From positions 8,557 to 72,556 of the forward strand of contig NZ_JAUMZV010000007.1 in the NCBI RefSeq assembly GCF_030527935.1: a DNA stretch of 64,000 bases. Direction: 5' to 3'. The stretch's first letter is position 1. Each line of letters opens with the position of its first letter. This document shows, piece by piece, positions 43,438-52,438 of the stretch. Under the pieces are notes generated by a model. The model did not search any database, was not told the origin of the DNA, and saw nothing but the letters and a program-made list of their open reading frames with translations. The DNA is from Kingella sp. (in: b-proteobacteria). GTDB lineage: Bacteria > Pseudomonadota > Gammaproteobacteria > Burkholderiales > Neisseriaceae. The position numbers were made by a program, and so were the translations under genes.

Positions 43438-44092
43438 CTAGTTCGCCTGCGATGCGCTGCGTTGGTGTTTTTCCCACTTGGCGCGGTGTTCGGAGGCGTA
43501 GGCAAGGTTAAGAATAATCAGACTTGGCATTTTGCTGTTTTCATTGACGCTAGCAGGCATGGCGAGTGCCAGCAAAGTACCTTTTTTAAATTGTTGTACG
43601 CCTGCTTGTTGCATGGATTGCTTACGACTTTCGGGCGTTTCGCTGGCAGCCATTTGCATGATGGCAAATTCATCGGCAGTTAAATCAGGATAGGGCGCGA
43701 AGCCTGCGGTTTTCAGGCTGCCTATTAGCGCGTCAAAATCGTTGTCGGCGCGTAAAAATAAGATAGATTGCAGCACTTTGCTGTCGCTATCAAAGACAAA
43801 CATTTGCTGTGGCACAGTGCCTTTGATGTCGCGCATATAAATAACAATGTCGCCTGATTCTACTGTAATGATGCGGTCGCCATAGCCTAGATAACCGCTA
43901 TCGCTTTGAATGATATCGGGGTAGATTTTTTTCAACTGCTCGGCGGTGGTGCTGCCGATTTGCACCTGCTGTAACACATCGCTTTCGCTGGCAACGATGT
44001 TGGATTGGGCGGCGGGCGTGATGTTGCCAACGCGCACATCGCAGGCGGCTAGGGATAGAGCGAGCAGGGGGGGCGATGAGATGAAGTTTCAT
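43438..44092 (-). CDS. Putative phase-variable lipoprotein (C7 tract, out of frame)
   Basis: The ATG at 44092 overlaps the maf stop (ATGA). It encodes MKLHLIAP and then hits a C7 tract (G7 at 44067-44073). With seven C the frame leads into a 64-codon dead end. With six C it continues as LLALSLAACDVRVGNITPA, a textbook lipoprotein signal with lipobox LAAC, and on to the long frame, totalling about 217 residues. The mature protein includes a TTAEQLKKIYPD segment, as in SmpA-like folds, and GYGDRIITVESGDIVIYM. Homopolymer slippage would switch the lipoprotein on or off. One translated DUS (GSLKTAG). Function unknown. Confidence 0.75.
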
Positions 44093-44718
44093 GGCGATTT
44101 CTTGTGGGTGGGATGAAGTGAAGCGGCGGCAGCCTGAAACGGCGGCACCGCCGCGCCGCAGCGTTGCAACAGGGCGATGGTTTCAAACACAGGCAAGCCC
44201 ATCACGCCGGTGAAGCTGCCCGCCAAATGCTGCACAAACACGCCACCGATGCCTTGAATACCGTATGCACCTGCTTTGTCCAGCGGCTCGCCTGTGGCGA
44301 TGTAGGCGGCGATTTGCGCGTCGGTGAGCGGGCAGAATTGCACGTTGTTTTGCTGCACGATGGCGTGTTCGTGCGCGCCAAACGAAACACACACGGCGGT
44401 TAAGACTTGGTGCGTGTCGCCCGACAAACCGCGCAACATGGCGGCGGCGTGTTCGGGTGTGGCGGGTTTGCTGAGAATTGCACCGCGATGCACCACGCTG
44501 GTGTCCGCGCTGATGATGGGGAACTGGCTCGCCTGCGGGTTGGCTTGCCGCGCGGCGCGGTTTTTGGCGATGGCAAGGCGCAGCACATAATCGTGGGCGG
44601 ATTCGTGAGCCAGCGGGGTTTCGTCAATTTCGGTGGCGATGTTGTGGATGGTGTAGCCCAAGTTTTGCAGGATTTCGTGGCGGCGCGGGCTGTTGGAAGC
44701 GAGATAGAGTTGGGGCAT
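44089..44718 (-). CDS. Maf-family nucleoside triphosphate pyrophosphatase
   Basis: 209 residues. Hydrolyses non-canonical or dTTP/UTP-type nucleotides to monophosphates. The Maf signature LASNSPRRHEIL is at residues 6-17, SADTSVV near 70 holds the catalytic Asp, and KAGAYGIQGIGG near 148 is the second conserved block. The pattern is closest to YhdE-type (dTTPase) members. The last 20 residues, including a translated DUS (FQAAAA), are extra. Overlaps the lipoprotein start by 4 bp. Confidence 0.93.
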   Translation of the reverse strand: MPQLYLASNSPRRHEILQNLGYTIHNIATEIDETPLAHESAHDYVLRLAIAKNRAARQANPQASQFPIISADTSVVHRGAILSKPATPEHAAAMLRGLSGDTHQVLTAVCVSFGAHEHAIVQQNNVQFCPLTDAQIAAYIATGEPLDKAGAYGIQGIGGVFVQHLAGSFTGVMGLPVFETIALLQRCGAAVPPFQAAAASLHPTHKKSP

Positions 44719-44739
44719 GGGTGTCCTTGTGGATGGTGA

Positions 44740-44818
44740 TGGGCAGCCTGAAAACGAGCAAAGCGAGTTTCAGTAAAGCTAAAACGGCATCTGAAAATGG
44801 TTTTCAGGCTGCCTTATC
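44740..44818. repeat. Extended DUS unit with inverted DUS
   Basis: GGCAGCCTGAAAACGAGCAA, then GCGAGTTTCAGTAAAGCTAAAACGG, and an inverse DUS at about 44800-44815. The same extended unit occurs at about 91-138 and 15373-15420. It can also act as a terminator after dedA. Confidence 0.6.
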
Positions 44819-45442
44819 CTTGCTCCACTTGGCGCGGATAATTTCCACCGCCATCGGGATAACGGAAAAAATCACAACGCCAATCACCAGCACGCCAAAA
44901 TTATTTTTCACCAGCGGCACATTGCCAAAGGCATAGCCCAAATAGGCAAGCGACACCACCCACGCGATTGCGCCCACGATGTTGTAGCGCAAAAAATGCC
45001 CGTAGTGCATTTTGCCCATGCCCGCCACAAACGGCGCAAAGGTGCGCACAATCGGCACAAAGCGGGCAAGGATGATGGTTTTGCCGCCGTATTTTTCGTA
45101 AAACGCATGGGTTTTGGCAAGGTATTCGGGCTTGAAGATTTTGCTATCGGGGCGCGAGAACAGCTTTGCGCCGAAGTATTTACCGATTTCAAAATTGGAT
45201 GCGTCGCCCAAAATGGCGGCGGCGAACAACACGGCAATGATGATGTGCACGTTTAACGCGCCAGCGGAAGCAGCGGCAACTGCGCCTGCGGCAAACAGCA
45301 GCGAGTCGCCTGGTAAAAACGGTGTCACCACCAAGCCTGTTTCGCAGAACACAATCAGAAACAAAATGGCGTAAATCCAGATGCCGTATTGCGCGGCAAG
45401 GACGATAAGATTTTGGTCTATATGGAGAATAAAATCTAGCAT
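44804..45442 (-). CDS. DedA family membrane protein
   Basis: 212 residues with about five hydrophobic segments. DedA/SNARE-associated domain motifs: FCETGLVVTPFLPGDSLLF near residue 33, KTHAFYEKYGGKTIILARFVPIVRTFAPFVAG near 108 with the essential Arg residues. Family members act in membrane homeostasis, and some are undecaprenyl-phosphate or phospholipid flippases. The particular role here is unknown. It ends in a DUS region and may be transcribed separately from maf. Confidence 0.92.
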   Translation of the reverse strand: MLDFILHIDQNLIVLAAQYGIWIYAILFLIVFCETGLVVTPFLPGDSLLFAAGAVAAASAGALNVHIIIAVLFAAAILGDASNFEIGKYFGAKLFSRPDSKIFKPEYLAKTHAFYEKYGGKTIILARFVPIVRTFAPFVAGMGKMHYGHFLRYNIVGAIAWVVSLAYLGYAFGNVPLVKNNFGVLVIGVVIFSVIPMAVEIIRAKWSKDKAA

Positions 45443-45524
45443 GGTTTAGGCAGCCTGAAAAAGGGTTGGATAATGGGGAAGGGATGGGCAGCCTGAAAAG
45501 GGTTGGGTAGGGTTTTCAGGCTGC

Positions 45525-46178
45525 CTATTTCTCGCGCCACCACGGCAGCGTAATATCGGGAAAATTCCAGCCGCGATACACCGCCAGCATCCGAATGGCA
45601 AAAATCAACACGATGGTGGACAAGCTGCGCAGCCAAGCATTCATGCCCGTTTGCAGCATCAGCAGATAATAGCCGCTGCCGATGATGGACGCGGTGATGT
45701 AAATCTCTTGGCGCAGCACCAGCGGGATTTCGCGGCACACCATATCGCGCATCACGCCGCCAATCACCGCGGTAAACGCGCCCATCAGCATGGCAATCGT
45801 TGCCGTCATGCCACGGCTCAACGCCGCTTCCACGCCAATCACGGTAAACGTCGCCAAGCCGATTGCGTCAAACCAACGGATAACATGGTTAATCCGCGCA
45901 AAAAAGCCGTAAAACATTTGCACCACCGTGCTCACCAGCAAAATGGTGTAGAAATAATTTAAATCGTGCAGCCAAAAAATGGGGTGGCGGTTAATCAGCA
46001 AATCGCGCAGCGTGCCGCCGCCTACGCTGCCCAGAAACGAAATCAGCACCGCGCCAAAAAAATCCAGTTTAAGCTGCTTGGCGAGCACGGTGGCGGCGAT
46101 GGTGCAGGCAATCACGCCGATGATATCCAGCGCGTAGATGATGGCTTTGATTTCGGGGAGAACGATGGCGGCAGACAT
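45525..46178 (-). CDS. TRIC-type cation channel / UPF0126 family protein
   Basis: 217 residues from the ATG at 46178 (MSAAIVLPEIKAIIYALDIIG); an ATG at 46199 would add seven residues. Seven hydrophobic helices with two repeated halves. Motifs GSVGGGTLRDLLINRHP near residue 50 and AVIGGVMRDMVCREIPLVL near 137 define the bacterial trimeric intracellular cation channel (YicG-like) family. Potassium-channel activity is known for some homologues. Confidence 0.9.
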   Translation of the reverse strand: MSAAIVLPEIKAIIYALDIIGVIACTIAATVLAKQLKLDFFGAVLISFLGSVGGGTLRDLLINRHPIFWLHDLNYFYTILLVSTVVQMFYGFFARINHVIRWFDAIGLATFTVIGVEAALSRGMTATIAMLMGAFTAVIGGVMRDMVCREIPLVLRQEIYITASIIGSGYYLLMLQTGMNAWLRSLSTIVLIFAIRMLAVYRGWNFPDITLPWWREK

Positions 46179-46333
46179 GGCTTGGCGGGTGGTGAACAAG
46201 ATGGATGCGATATTAGCACAAGGTTTCAGGCTGCCCTATTGTTCTTATTGTTGATAACGCAAAAGGCAGCCTGAAACCCAATCTGAAAACTTTGCAAAAC
46301 CTAAACCACAACAACGAAATAGTAACGTCCGTC

Positions 46334-46430
46334 ATTCCCGCGTAGGCGGGAATCTTGGCTAATTCAAAACAATAGCTTGTTTTTACACGAGTTTCTTAAT
46401 ATCAAACAAGATTCCCGCCTACGCGGGAAT
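46334..46430. repeat. dRS3-like repeat pair (NIME-type unit)
   Basis: ATTCCCGCGTAGGCGGGAAT at 46334-46353 and ATTCCCGCCTACGCGGGAAT at 46411-46430 around 57 bp of A/T-rich sequence. It sits between divergent genes. Confidence 0.85.
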
Positions 46431-46500
46431 GACGGCATTTCTTATTTTTCAGGCTGCCTTCGCAATATGCAAAGGTTTTAGCCTAACCCCCCAAAAATGC

Positions 46501-46510
46501 TATAATCCGC
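46501..46510 (+). promoter_or_regulatory. TATAATCCGC -10 region of the MFS gene
   Basis: TATAATCCGC lies 62 bp before the ATG. The same 10-mer precedes miaA (24814) and the PEBP-like gene (59023). The -35 region is weak. Confidence 0.5.
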
Positions 46511-46571
46511 GCTTCTTTTGCCTAGCGTTTTTTCAAACCGCGTTTCAGGCTGCCACACACACGGAAATCCC

Positions 46572-47984
46572 ATGCAAGCTAAACCGCCCAAAATCGCCCT
46601 GTTGCCCCAAGAATGGTGCGCCGCCACGTCTTTGGCGGGCGTGTATGCCTTGCGGATGCTGGGGATGTTTTTGGTGTTGCCTGTGCTGGCGTTGCACGCG
46701 CATGATTTGGCGGGCGCAAATGCCGCCAACGCGCCGAAAATGGTGGGCTTGGCGATGGCGATGTATGGCTTAACCCAAGCCTTGTTGCAGCTGCCATTGG
46801 GCATGCTGTCCGACAAAATTGGGCGCAAAAAAGTGATTTACATCGGCATGGGCGTGTTTGCGTTGGGCAGCTTTTGGGCGGCAACGGCAAACGATGTACA
46901 CACGCTGATTATGGCGCGGGCGGTGCAGGGCGCGGGCGCGGTGAGCGCGGCGGTAACCGCGTTGCTGGCGGATTTAACCCGCGAAGAAGTGCGCACTCGC
47001 GCCATGTCGTTGATTGGATTGAGCATTGGGCTCACTTTTTCCATTAGCTTGGTGCTGTCGCCGATACTCAGCCGCTGGCTGGGCGTGAACGGCTTGTTTG
47101 CGCTGATGGGCGCGTTGAGCCTTGCCAGCATCGCGCTGGTGGCGTGGTACACCCCCAATCCCACCAGTGCGCAATCGCGTTTGCATGAAGATGCGCAATT
47201 GCAAGTGGGGTATATTGGCGAAGTGTTGAAAAATGGGCAGCTTTTGCGGCTCAATTTTGGCATTTTTGTGTTGCAAGCGGGGCTGATGGCGATGTTTACC
47301 ACGCTGCCGTTTGCGCTGAAAGATTTGGGCTGGGACAAGGCGAGCCATTGGCAAATCTATCTGCCCGCCACCGTTATCGGCTTGGTGTTGATGATTCCCG
47401 CCATCATCATCGGCGAAACGCGCAATAAGCTCAAACCCGTGTTTTTAATCGGCATCGGCTTAACCACAGCCGCGCAGTTCGCGCTATTAGGCAGCCTGAA
47501 CGCGGCATGGCTGATTGGATTGAGCTTGGTGGTGTATTTTATCGGCTTCAATATTTTGGAAGCGAGTATGCCATCGCTGGTTTCCAAAATCGCGCCCAGC
47601 AATTTAAAAGGCACGGCGATGGGCGTGTACAACACGCTGCAATCGGTGGGCGTGTTTTCGGGCGGCATCATCGGCAGCCGTTTATACGCGCAGTATGGTT
47701 TTAACGGCGTGTTTATTTTTTGTGGGCTAATCGGCATCATATGGCTGCTGCTGGCTGCCCGCGCGCCTGCGCCCAAGCCTGTGAAAAACATGATGTTCGC
47801 CGTCCCCGAAGCATGGCAGGGCGATTTAGGCAGCCTGAAAACCGCCATTCAAACCACCGCAGGCGTGGAAAGCATTGCGTTTAGCCACGACAAGCAAACC
47901 CTATTTATCAAAGTCTTGCAGCAAGGATTTGACGAAGCCAGCATCCAAACCATCTTATTAACAGGAGCAAACAAATGTCATTAA
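46572..47984 (+). CDS. MFS efflux transporter (YajR-like)
   Basis: 470 residues, 12 predicted helices. GMLSDKIGRKKVIYIG near residue 79 is the MFS motif A, and RAVQGAGAVSAAVTALLADL near 118 holds the motif B Arg. Residues 400-470 form a soluble C-terminal domain of ferredoxin-like type (TAGVESIAFSHDKQTLFIKV), as in E. coli YajR. Start at 46572 (MQAKPPKIALL), since the 18 upstream residues come from a DUS. The gene overlaps ssb by 10 bp, a close coupling not expected from function. Substrate unknown. Confidence 0.88.
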   Translation: MQAKPPKIALLPQEWCAATSLAGVYALRMLGMFLVLPVLALHAHDLAGANAANAPKMVGLAMAMYGLTQALLQLPLGMLSDKIGRKKVIYIGMGVFALGSFWAATANDVHTLIMARAVQGAGAVSAAVTALLADLTREEVRTRAMSLIGLSIGLTFSISLVLSPILSRWLGVNGLFALMGALSLASIALVAWYTPNPTSAQSRLHEDAQLQVGYIGEVLKNGQLLRLNFGIFVLQAGLMAMFTTLPFALKDLGWDKASHWQIYLPATVIGLVLMIPAIIIGETRNKLKPVFLIGIGLTTAAQFALLGSLNAAWLIGLSLVVYFIGFNILEASMPSLVSKIAPSNLKGTAMGVYNTLQSVGVFSGGIIGSRLYAQYGFNGVFIFCGLIGIIWLLLAARAPAPKPVKNMMFAVPEAWQGDLGSLKTAIQTTAGVESIAFSHDKQTLFIKVLQQGFDEASIQTILLTGANKCH

Positions 47985-48493
47985 ACAAAGTTATTTTGAT
48001 TGGCAACTTGGGGCGCGACCCCGAGCTGCGCTATATGCCCAACGGCGATGCGGTGTGCAATTTTTCTATTGCCACCAGCGAATCGTGGAACGACCGCAAC
48101 AGCGGGCAACGCCAAGAGCGCACCGAATGGCACAACATCACGCTGTATCGCCGTCTTGCCGAAGTGGCGGGGCAGTATTTGAAAAAGGGCAGCCAAGTGT
48201 ATATTGAAGGCAAAATCCAAAGCCGCAAATACACCGACAAACAAGGAATGGAGCGCACGGCGTATGACATTATCGGCAACGAGATGAAAATGCTGGGTTC
48301 GCGCAGCGGCAATCAACAAGGCGGCTATCACGACGATGCGGGCTACGCGCCTGCGCCGCAGCAAAACTATGCGCCACCACCGCAACAACAGCCCGCCTAT
48401 AACGCGCCGCCCCCTGCCGCGCCTACGCAACGCCAAGCCCCTGTTGCCCCCGCCGCGCCTGTGGACGATATTGATGACGATATTCCGTTTTAA
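47975..48493 (+). CDS. ssb: Single-stranded DNA-binding protein
   Basis: 172 residues. OB-fold domain in residues 1-110 (NKVILIGNLGRDPELRYMPNGDAVCNF and WHNITLYRRLAEVAGQYLKKGS), a Gln/Pro-rich linker, and the partner-binding tail ending DIDDDIPF. The ATG at 47975 follows AGGAGCAAACAA and overlaps the transporter gene by 10 bp. It has its own terminator. Confidence 0.98.
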   Translation: MSLNKVILIGNLGRDPELRYMPNGDAVCNFSIATSESWNDRNSGQRQERTEWHNITLYRRLAEVAGQYLKKGSQVYIEGKIQSRKYTDKQGMERTAYDIIGNEMKMLGSRSGNQQGGYHDDAGYAPAPQQNYAPPPQQQPAYNAPPPAAPTQRQAPVAPAAPVDDIDDDIPF

Positions 48494-48553
48494 GCACAGT
48501 TTTACGATTAAGGCAGCCTGAAAAGCAGCATGGCGTTGTTTTGGCAAAGATAG

Positions 48554-48588
48554 CCGCAGATACTGCTTTGAGTGTCTGCGGTTTTGTT
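48554..48588 (+). terminator. ssb terminator
   Basis: CCGCAGATAC and GTGTCTGCGG form a stem of about 9-10 bp followed by TTTTGTTGT, 60 bp after ssb. Confidence 0.7.
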
Positions 48589-48592
48589 GTCT

Positions 48593-48665
48593 GTAGGGTG
48601 TGTGGCTTTGCCACGCACCAGTAATTTAAACACGACTAAACGGTGCGTGGCATAGCCACATACCC
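48593..48665. repeat. GTAGGGTGTGTGG palindromic repeat
   Basis: GTAGGGTGTGTGGCTTTGCC on the left and GGCATAGCCACATACCC on the right, a 73-bp imperfect palindrome related to 9382-9460. Confidence 0.6.
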
Positions 48666-48736
48666 TTGTTATTTTTGACTAACGCTGTTCTCCCAAAGGC
48701 AGCCTGAAACGCCCTTTCGCGCACCTAAATCGTTTT

Positions 48737-48875
48737 GGTGGTGTCCTAAAAAGTATGCTGCACTACTGACTGTTTCTTCCCCCGCTGGCGGGAGAGGGAA
48801 CAGATTGCAGAGCTTTTAATCAGTACTGCTGGCTATCAACAATAATCAAACCAGCATACTTTTTAGGACATCACC
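48737..48875. mobile_element. 139-bp terminal-inverted-repeat element, copy 3
   Basis: Begins GGTGGTGTCCTAAAAAGTAT and ends ATACTTTTTAGGACATCACC. Flanked by ATCGTTTT on both sides (48729-48736 and 48876-48883). Slightly longer interior than copies 1 and 2. It ends 23 bp before the M16 peptidase start. Confidence 0.88.
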
Positions 48876-48898
48876 ATCGTTTTTAATGAAAGCCCACC

Positions 48899-50311
48899 AT
48901 GTCCCCCAAAATCCTTGCTCTCGCGCTACTCGCCACTTTCCCATTCGCCGCCCACGCTGCGCTGCAAGCCAGCAGTCCTGCCCCGCTTACCATCGCATCG
49001 TCCACCGCCACCCAACCTGCGCCATCCACCGCCACCCACGAGCGCGTGCTGCCCAATGGCTTGCGCGTGATTGTTAAAGAAGACCATCGCGCCCCCGTTG
49101 CCATGATTATGCTGTGGTACAAAGTGGGCAGCTCGGATGAAGTGGCGGGCAAAACGGGGCTGAGCCACGCGCTGGAACACATGATGTTTAAAGGCACGCA
49201 AGCCGTGCCAGCGGGCAAATACGCCGAAATCATCAGCGCGTTGGGTGGCAACAACAACGCCTACACCACCGATGAAGAGACGGTTTACCATGTGAAGATC
49301 GCCGCCGAGCATTTGCCCAAAGTGCTGGAATTGGAAGCCGACCGCATGGCGAATTTGAATTTCAGCAACAGCGTGTTTATCAATGAAATGAAGGTGATAC
49401 GCGAAGAACGTCGCCAGCGCATTGAAGACAATCCGCAAGGTTTGTTGTACGAAGAAGTGATGCAGCGGGCGTGGCAAAAATCGCCCAACCGCACCAGCGT
49501 GATTGGCAAAATGGCGGATTTGCATAAGCTCACGTCCAACGATTTGCGCCAATGGTACAAAAAATGGTACGCGCCCAATAATGCCACGCTGGTCATCGTG
49601 GGCGATGTGCAGCCTGAAACGGCGTTTGCCCAAGCCGAGCAGTATTTTGGCAGCCTGAAAAAACGCCCGCTGCCCGCGCGGCAAAACATCAGCGAGCCGT
49701 TGTCGCGCGGCAAGGCGGTGCAAAGCAGCATTCGAGGCAACACCAAGCAGCCGCTGATAACGATTGCCTACCGCGTGCCGCATCTGACCGCGCTGGGCGA
49801 GAAGCTGCCCTACGCGCTGGATATGCTGACCAATGTGTTGGATGGGCATAACGCGGCGCGGTTGAGCAAAAATTTGCTGCGCGGCAAGCAAATCGCGCAA
49901 AACATTGATACGGGCTATTCGTTGCTGGCGCGCAGTCCGCAGCTTTGGGGCATCAACGCTTCGCCTGCGGCTAATGTGTCCACAGGCAGCCTGAAAACGG
50001 CGATTGAAGCCGAAATTGCGGATATTGCCGAACACGGCATCAGCGAAGAAGAGTTGAACCGCGCCCGCAGCATTGAACACGCCAAAACCATTTTTGCCCG
50101 CGACAGCATCAACGCCTGCGCCAACCTAATCGGCTTGCTGCAAATCGCAGGGTTTAGCTGGCGCGATGAAGCCGAAATCCGCCGCCGCATCCAAGCCGTC
50201 TCCGCCGCCGACATTCAGGCTGCCGCCAAGCTGCTGACGAAAGACAGGCAGATTTATGTGGAATTGCTGCCTGATGAGCAAGCGGGCGGGGCGAAGAGTA
50301 AGGCGAAGTGA
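48899..50311 (+). CDS. M16-family zinc metallopeptidase
   Basis: 470 residues with a signal peptide (cleavage near AAHAALQ, residues 15-21). The inverted zinc motif HxxEH appears as HALEH near residue 96, and the third ligand Glu falls in INEMKVIREERRQRIEDNP near 165. N-terminal and C-terminal M16 domains are both present. The exported location and length fit the single-chain periplasmic processing-peptidase-like group. Translated DUS copies give GSLKKRP and GSLKTA. The promoter must lie within or across the mobile element immediately upstream. Substrate unknown. Confidence 0.9.
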   Translation: MSPKILALALLATFPFAAHAALQASSPAPLTIASSTATQPAPSTATHERVLPNGLRVIVKEDHRAPVAMIMLWYKVGSSDEVAGKTGLSHALEHMMFKGTQAVPAGKYAEIISALGGNNNAYTTDEETVYHVKIAAEHLPKVLELEADRMANLNFSNSVFINEMKVIREERRQRIEDNPQGLLYEEVMQRAWQKSPNRTSVIGKMADLHKLTSNDLRQWYKKWYAPNNATLVIVGDVQPETAFAQAEQYFGSLKKRPLPARQNISEPLSRGKAVQSSIRGNTKQPLITIAYRVPHLTALGEKLPYALDMLTNVLDGHNAARLSKNLLRGKQIAQNIDTGYSLLARSPQLWGINASPAANVSTGSLKTAIEAEIADIAEHGISEEELNRARSIEHAKTIFARDSINACANLIGLLQIAGFSWRDEAEIRRRIQAVSAADIQAAAKLLTKDRQIYVELLPDEQAGGAKSKAK

Positions 50312-50428
50312 GCAGGGCAGCCTGAAAGTGGTTAAACCATTATTGGCAGCCTGAAATCTTTGCAAATCCCCTAACGGCAGCCTGCGTAGCGAAGCGGAGT
50401 TGCGAAGCTAAAAATAAGAAATGTCGTC

Positions 50429-50448
50429 ATTCCCGCGCAGGCGGGAAT
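50429..50448. repeat. dRS3-like repeat with degenerate partner
   Basis: ATTCCCGCGCAGGCGGGAAT, followed about 75 bp later by a decayed partner (TTTCTGCCCGCGCGGGAAT near 50508). The spacer matches that at 26878-26934. Confidence 0.8.
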
Positions 50449-50696
50449 CTTGTTTGAGATTCAAAAATCTACGCAAAAACAAATCATTGTGTAAATTTAA
50501 CCAAAATTTCTGCCCGCGCGGGAATGGCGGAGAATTGACTATTTCTTGTTTCATTTTAGATTTTGCAAAGGTTTCAGGCTGCCTGAACGCAACCTGTCGT
50601 AAACAATTCTCTCTACATCCCAACACCAAAGGCAGCCTGAAAAATGTCCCACACTCCTTTTCAGGCTGCCTAACCATCAAAACCCAAGGAACCCCC

Positions 50697-52175
50697 ATGC
50701 ACTACACCGACCTGCGCGACTTCCTAACCCAACTGGAACAGCAAGGCAGCCTGAAACGCATCGCCGCCCCCGTCTCCCCGCATCTGGAAATCACCGAAAT
50801 CTCCGACCGCGTGCTGCGGCAGGGAGGCGCGGCATTGCTGTTTGAACAGCCCGTGCGCCCAGACGGCAGCCGCTACGCCTACCCCGTGCTTGCCAACCTG
50901 TTCGGCACGCCCGAGCGCGTGGCGCTCGGCATGGGCGCAAGCGATGTATCCAAACTGCGCGAAATCGGGCAGACGCTCGCCTATCTGAAAGAACCCGAGC
51001 CGCCCAAAGGCATCAAAGACGCATTTTCCAAACTGCCGCTCTTGAAAGACATTTGGAGCATGGCACCGAAAATCGTCAAAAACGCCCCCTGCCAACAAAT
51101 CGTACTGGAGGGCGACGCGGTAAACCTGTACGAGCTGCCGATTCAGCACTGCTGGCCGGGCGACGTTGCCCCGCTGGTAACGTGGGGCTTGACGGTAACG
51201 TGCGGGCCGCACAAAAAACGCCAAAATCTCGGCATCTACCGCCAGCAGTTGCTCGGCAAAAACAAACTCATCATGCGCTGGCTTGCCCATCGCGGCGGCG
51301 CGTTGGACTATCAGGCGTTCCGCCAAGAAAACCCCAGCGCGCCCTATCCCGTTGCCGTCGTGCTCGGCTGCGACCCCGCCACCATTTTGGGCGCGGTAAC
51401 GCCCGTGCCCGACACATTGAGCGAATACCAGTTCGCCGGCTTGCTGCGCGGCTCGCGTACCGAACTGACAAAATGCATCGGCAGCGATTTGCAAGTGCCC
51501 GCCCGCGCCGAAATCGTGTTGGAAGGCGTTATCCACCCCAACGAAACCGCGCTGGAAGGCCCCTACGGCGACCACACGGGCTATTACAACGAGCAAGACC
51601 ACTTCCCCGTGTTCACCGTCGAGCGCATCACCATGCGCGAAAACCCGATTTACCACAGCACCTACACTGGCAAACCGCCCGACGAACCCGCCGTACTCGG
51701 CGTGGCGTTGAACGAAGTATTCGTGCCGCTGTTGCAAAAGCAGTTCCCCGAAATCACCGATTTCTACCTGCCGCCCGAAGGTTGTTCCTACCGCATGGCA
51801 GTCGTCAGCATGAAAAAACAGTATGCCGGACACGCCAAGCGCGTGATGATGGGCTGTTGGAGCTTCCTGCGCCAGTTTATGTACACCAAATTCATCATCG
51901 TGGTGGACGACGACGTAAACGTGCGCGACTGGAAAGAAGTCATCTGGGCAATCACCACGCGCATGGACCCCGTGCGCGATACGGTTTTGATGGAAAACAC
52001 GCCGATTGACTATTTGGACTTCGCCAGCCCCGTAAGCGGACTGGGCGGCAAAATGGGCTTGGACGCAACCAACAAATGGGCAGGCGAAACCAGCCGCGAA
52101 TGGGGCACGCCGATTACCCGCGATGCGGCGGTGGTGCGGCGCGTGGACGAGATTTGGGGGGAGTTGGGGCTATGA
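50697..52175 (+). CDS. ubiD: 4-hydroxy-3-polyprenylbenzoate decarboxylase
   Basis: Prenylated-FMN-dependent decarboxylase of ubiquinone synthesis. 492 residues from the ATG at 50697 (MHYTDLRDFLTQLEQQGSLKRI). The longer frame to 50421 reads through dRS3 and DUS repeats. Catalytic region EGPYGDHTGYYNEQD near residue 285, with RITMRENPIYHSTYTGKPPDEP following. The UbiX partner is not in the window. Apart from a DUS-like GSLKR near the start, the gene has no internal DUS, in contrast to several neighbours. Confidence 0.97.
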   Translation: MHYTDLRDFLTQLEQQGSLKRIAAPVSPHLEITEISDRVLRQGGAALLFEQPVRPDGSRYAYPVLANLFGTPERVALGMGASDVSKLREIGQTLAYLKEPEPPKGIKDAFSKLPLLKDIWSMAPKIVKNAPCQQIVLEGDAVNLYELPIQHCWPGDVAPLVTWGLTVTCGPHKKRQNLGIYRQQLLGKNKLIMRWLAHRGGALDYQAFRQENPSAPYPVAVVLGCDPATILGAVTPVPDTLSEYQFAGLLRGSRTELTKCIGSDLQVPARAEIVLEGVIHPNETALEGPYGDHTGYYNEQDHFPVFTVERITMRENPIYHSTYTGKPPDEPAVLGVALNEVFVPLLQKQFPEITDFYLPPEGCSYRMAVVSMKKQYAGHAKRVMMGCWSFLRQFMYTKFIIVVDDDVNVRDWKEVIWAITTRMDPVRDTVLMENTPIDYLDFASPVSGLGGKMGLDATNKWAGETSREWGTPITRDAAVVRRVDEIWGELGL

Positions 52176-52234
52176 TGTTTAAATAGCTTTATTTGCTTTT
52201 GGCGGCTGGCGAGTTGGCGATGTGGACGGTGTAG

Positions 52235-52345
52235 CAGTTTAAAGATGACTGGCGGCGGGGGAAGTGGTCGCAAGGGTCGGTGGTGGTGACGTTGCTTTGG
52301 CTGGCGATGGCGATGCTGCTGGGCGTGGGGATTGGGTTGGAATAG
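52235..52345 (+). pseudogene. Possible remnant of a small membrane protein gene
   Basis: An open frame without an ATG, from the TAG at 52232 to a TAG at 52343, encodes FKDDWRRGKWSQGSVVV and then a hydrophobic LLWLAMAMLLGVGIGL helix. It looks protein-like but has no start codon or ribosome site. It could be the decayed end of a small inner-membrane gene, or chance. Confidence 0.25.
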
Positions 52346-52438
52346 GGTTGATGCGGGGGAAAGGCAGCCTGAAAACGGGGTTATTGTTTTCAGGCTGCCT
52401 AATCATGTTTAGGCAGCCTGAAATCTTATACAGCGCAT

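Noticed and set aside
50697..52175. ubiD as a recent transfer from another Neisseria
   Set aside because: Few internal DUS copies and slightly different codon choice were noted, but other core genes such as prfC also lack DUS, so the evidence is too weak.
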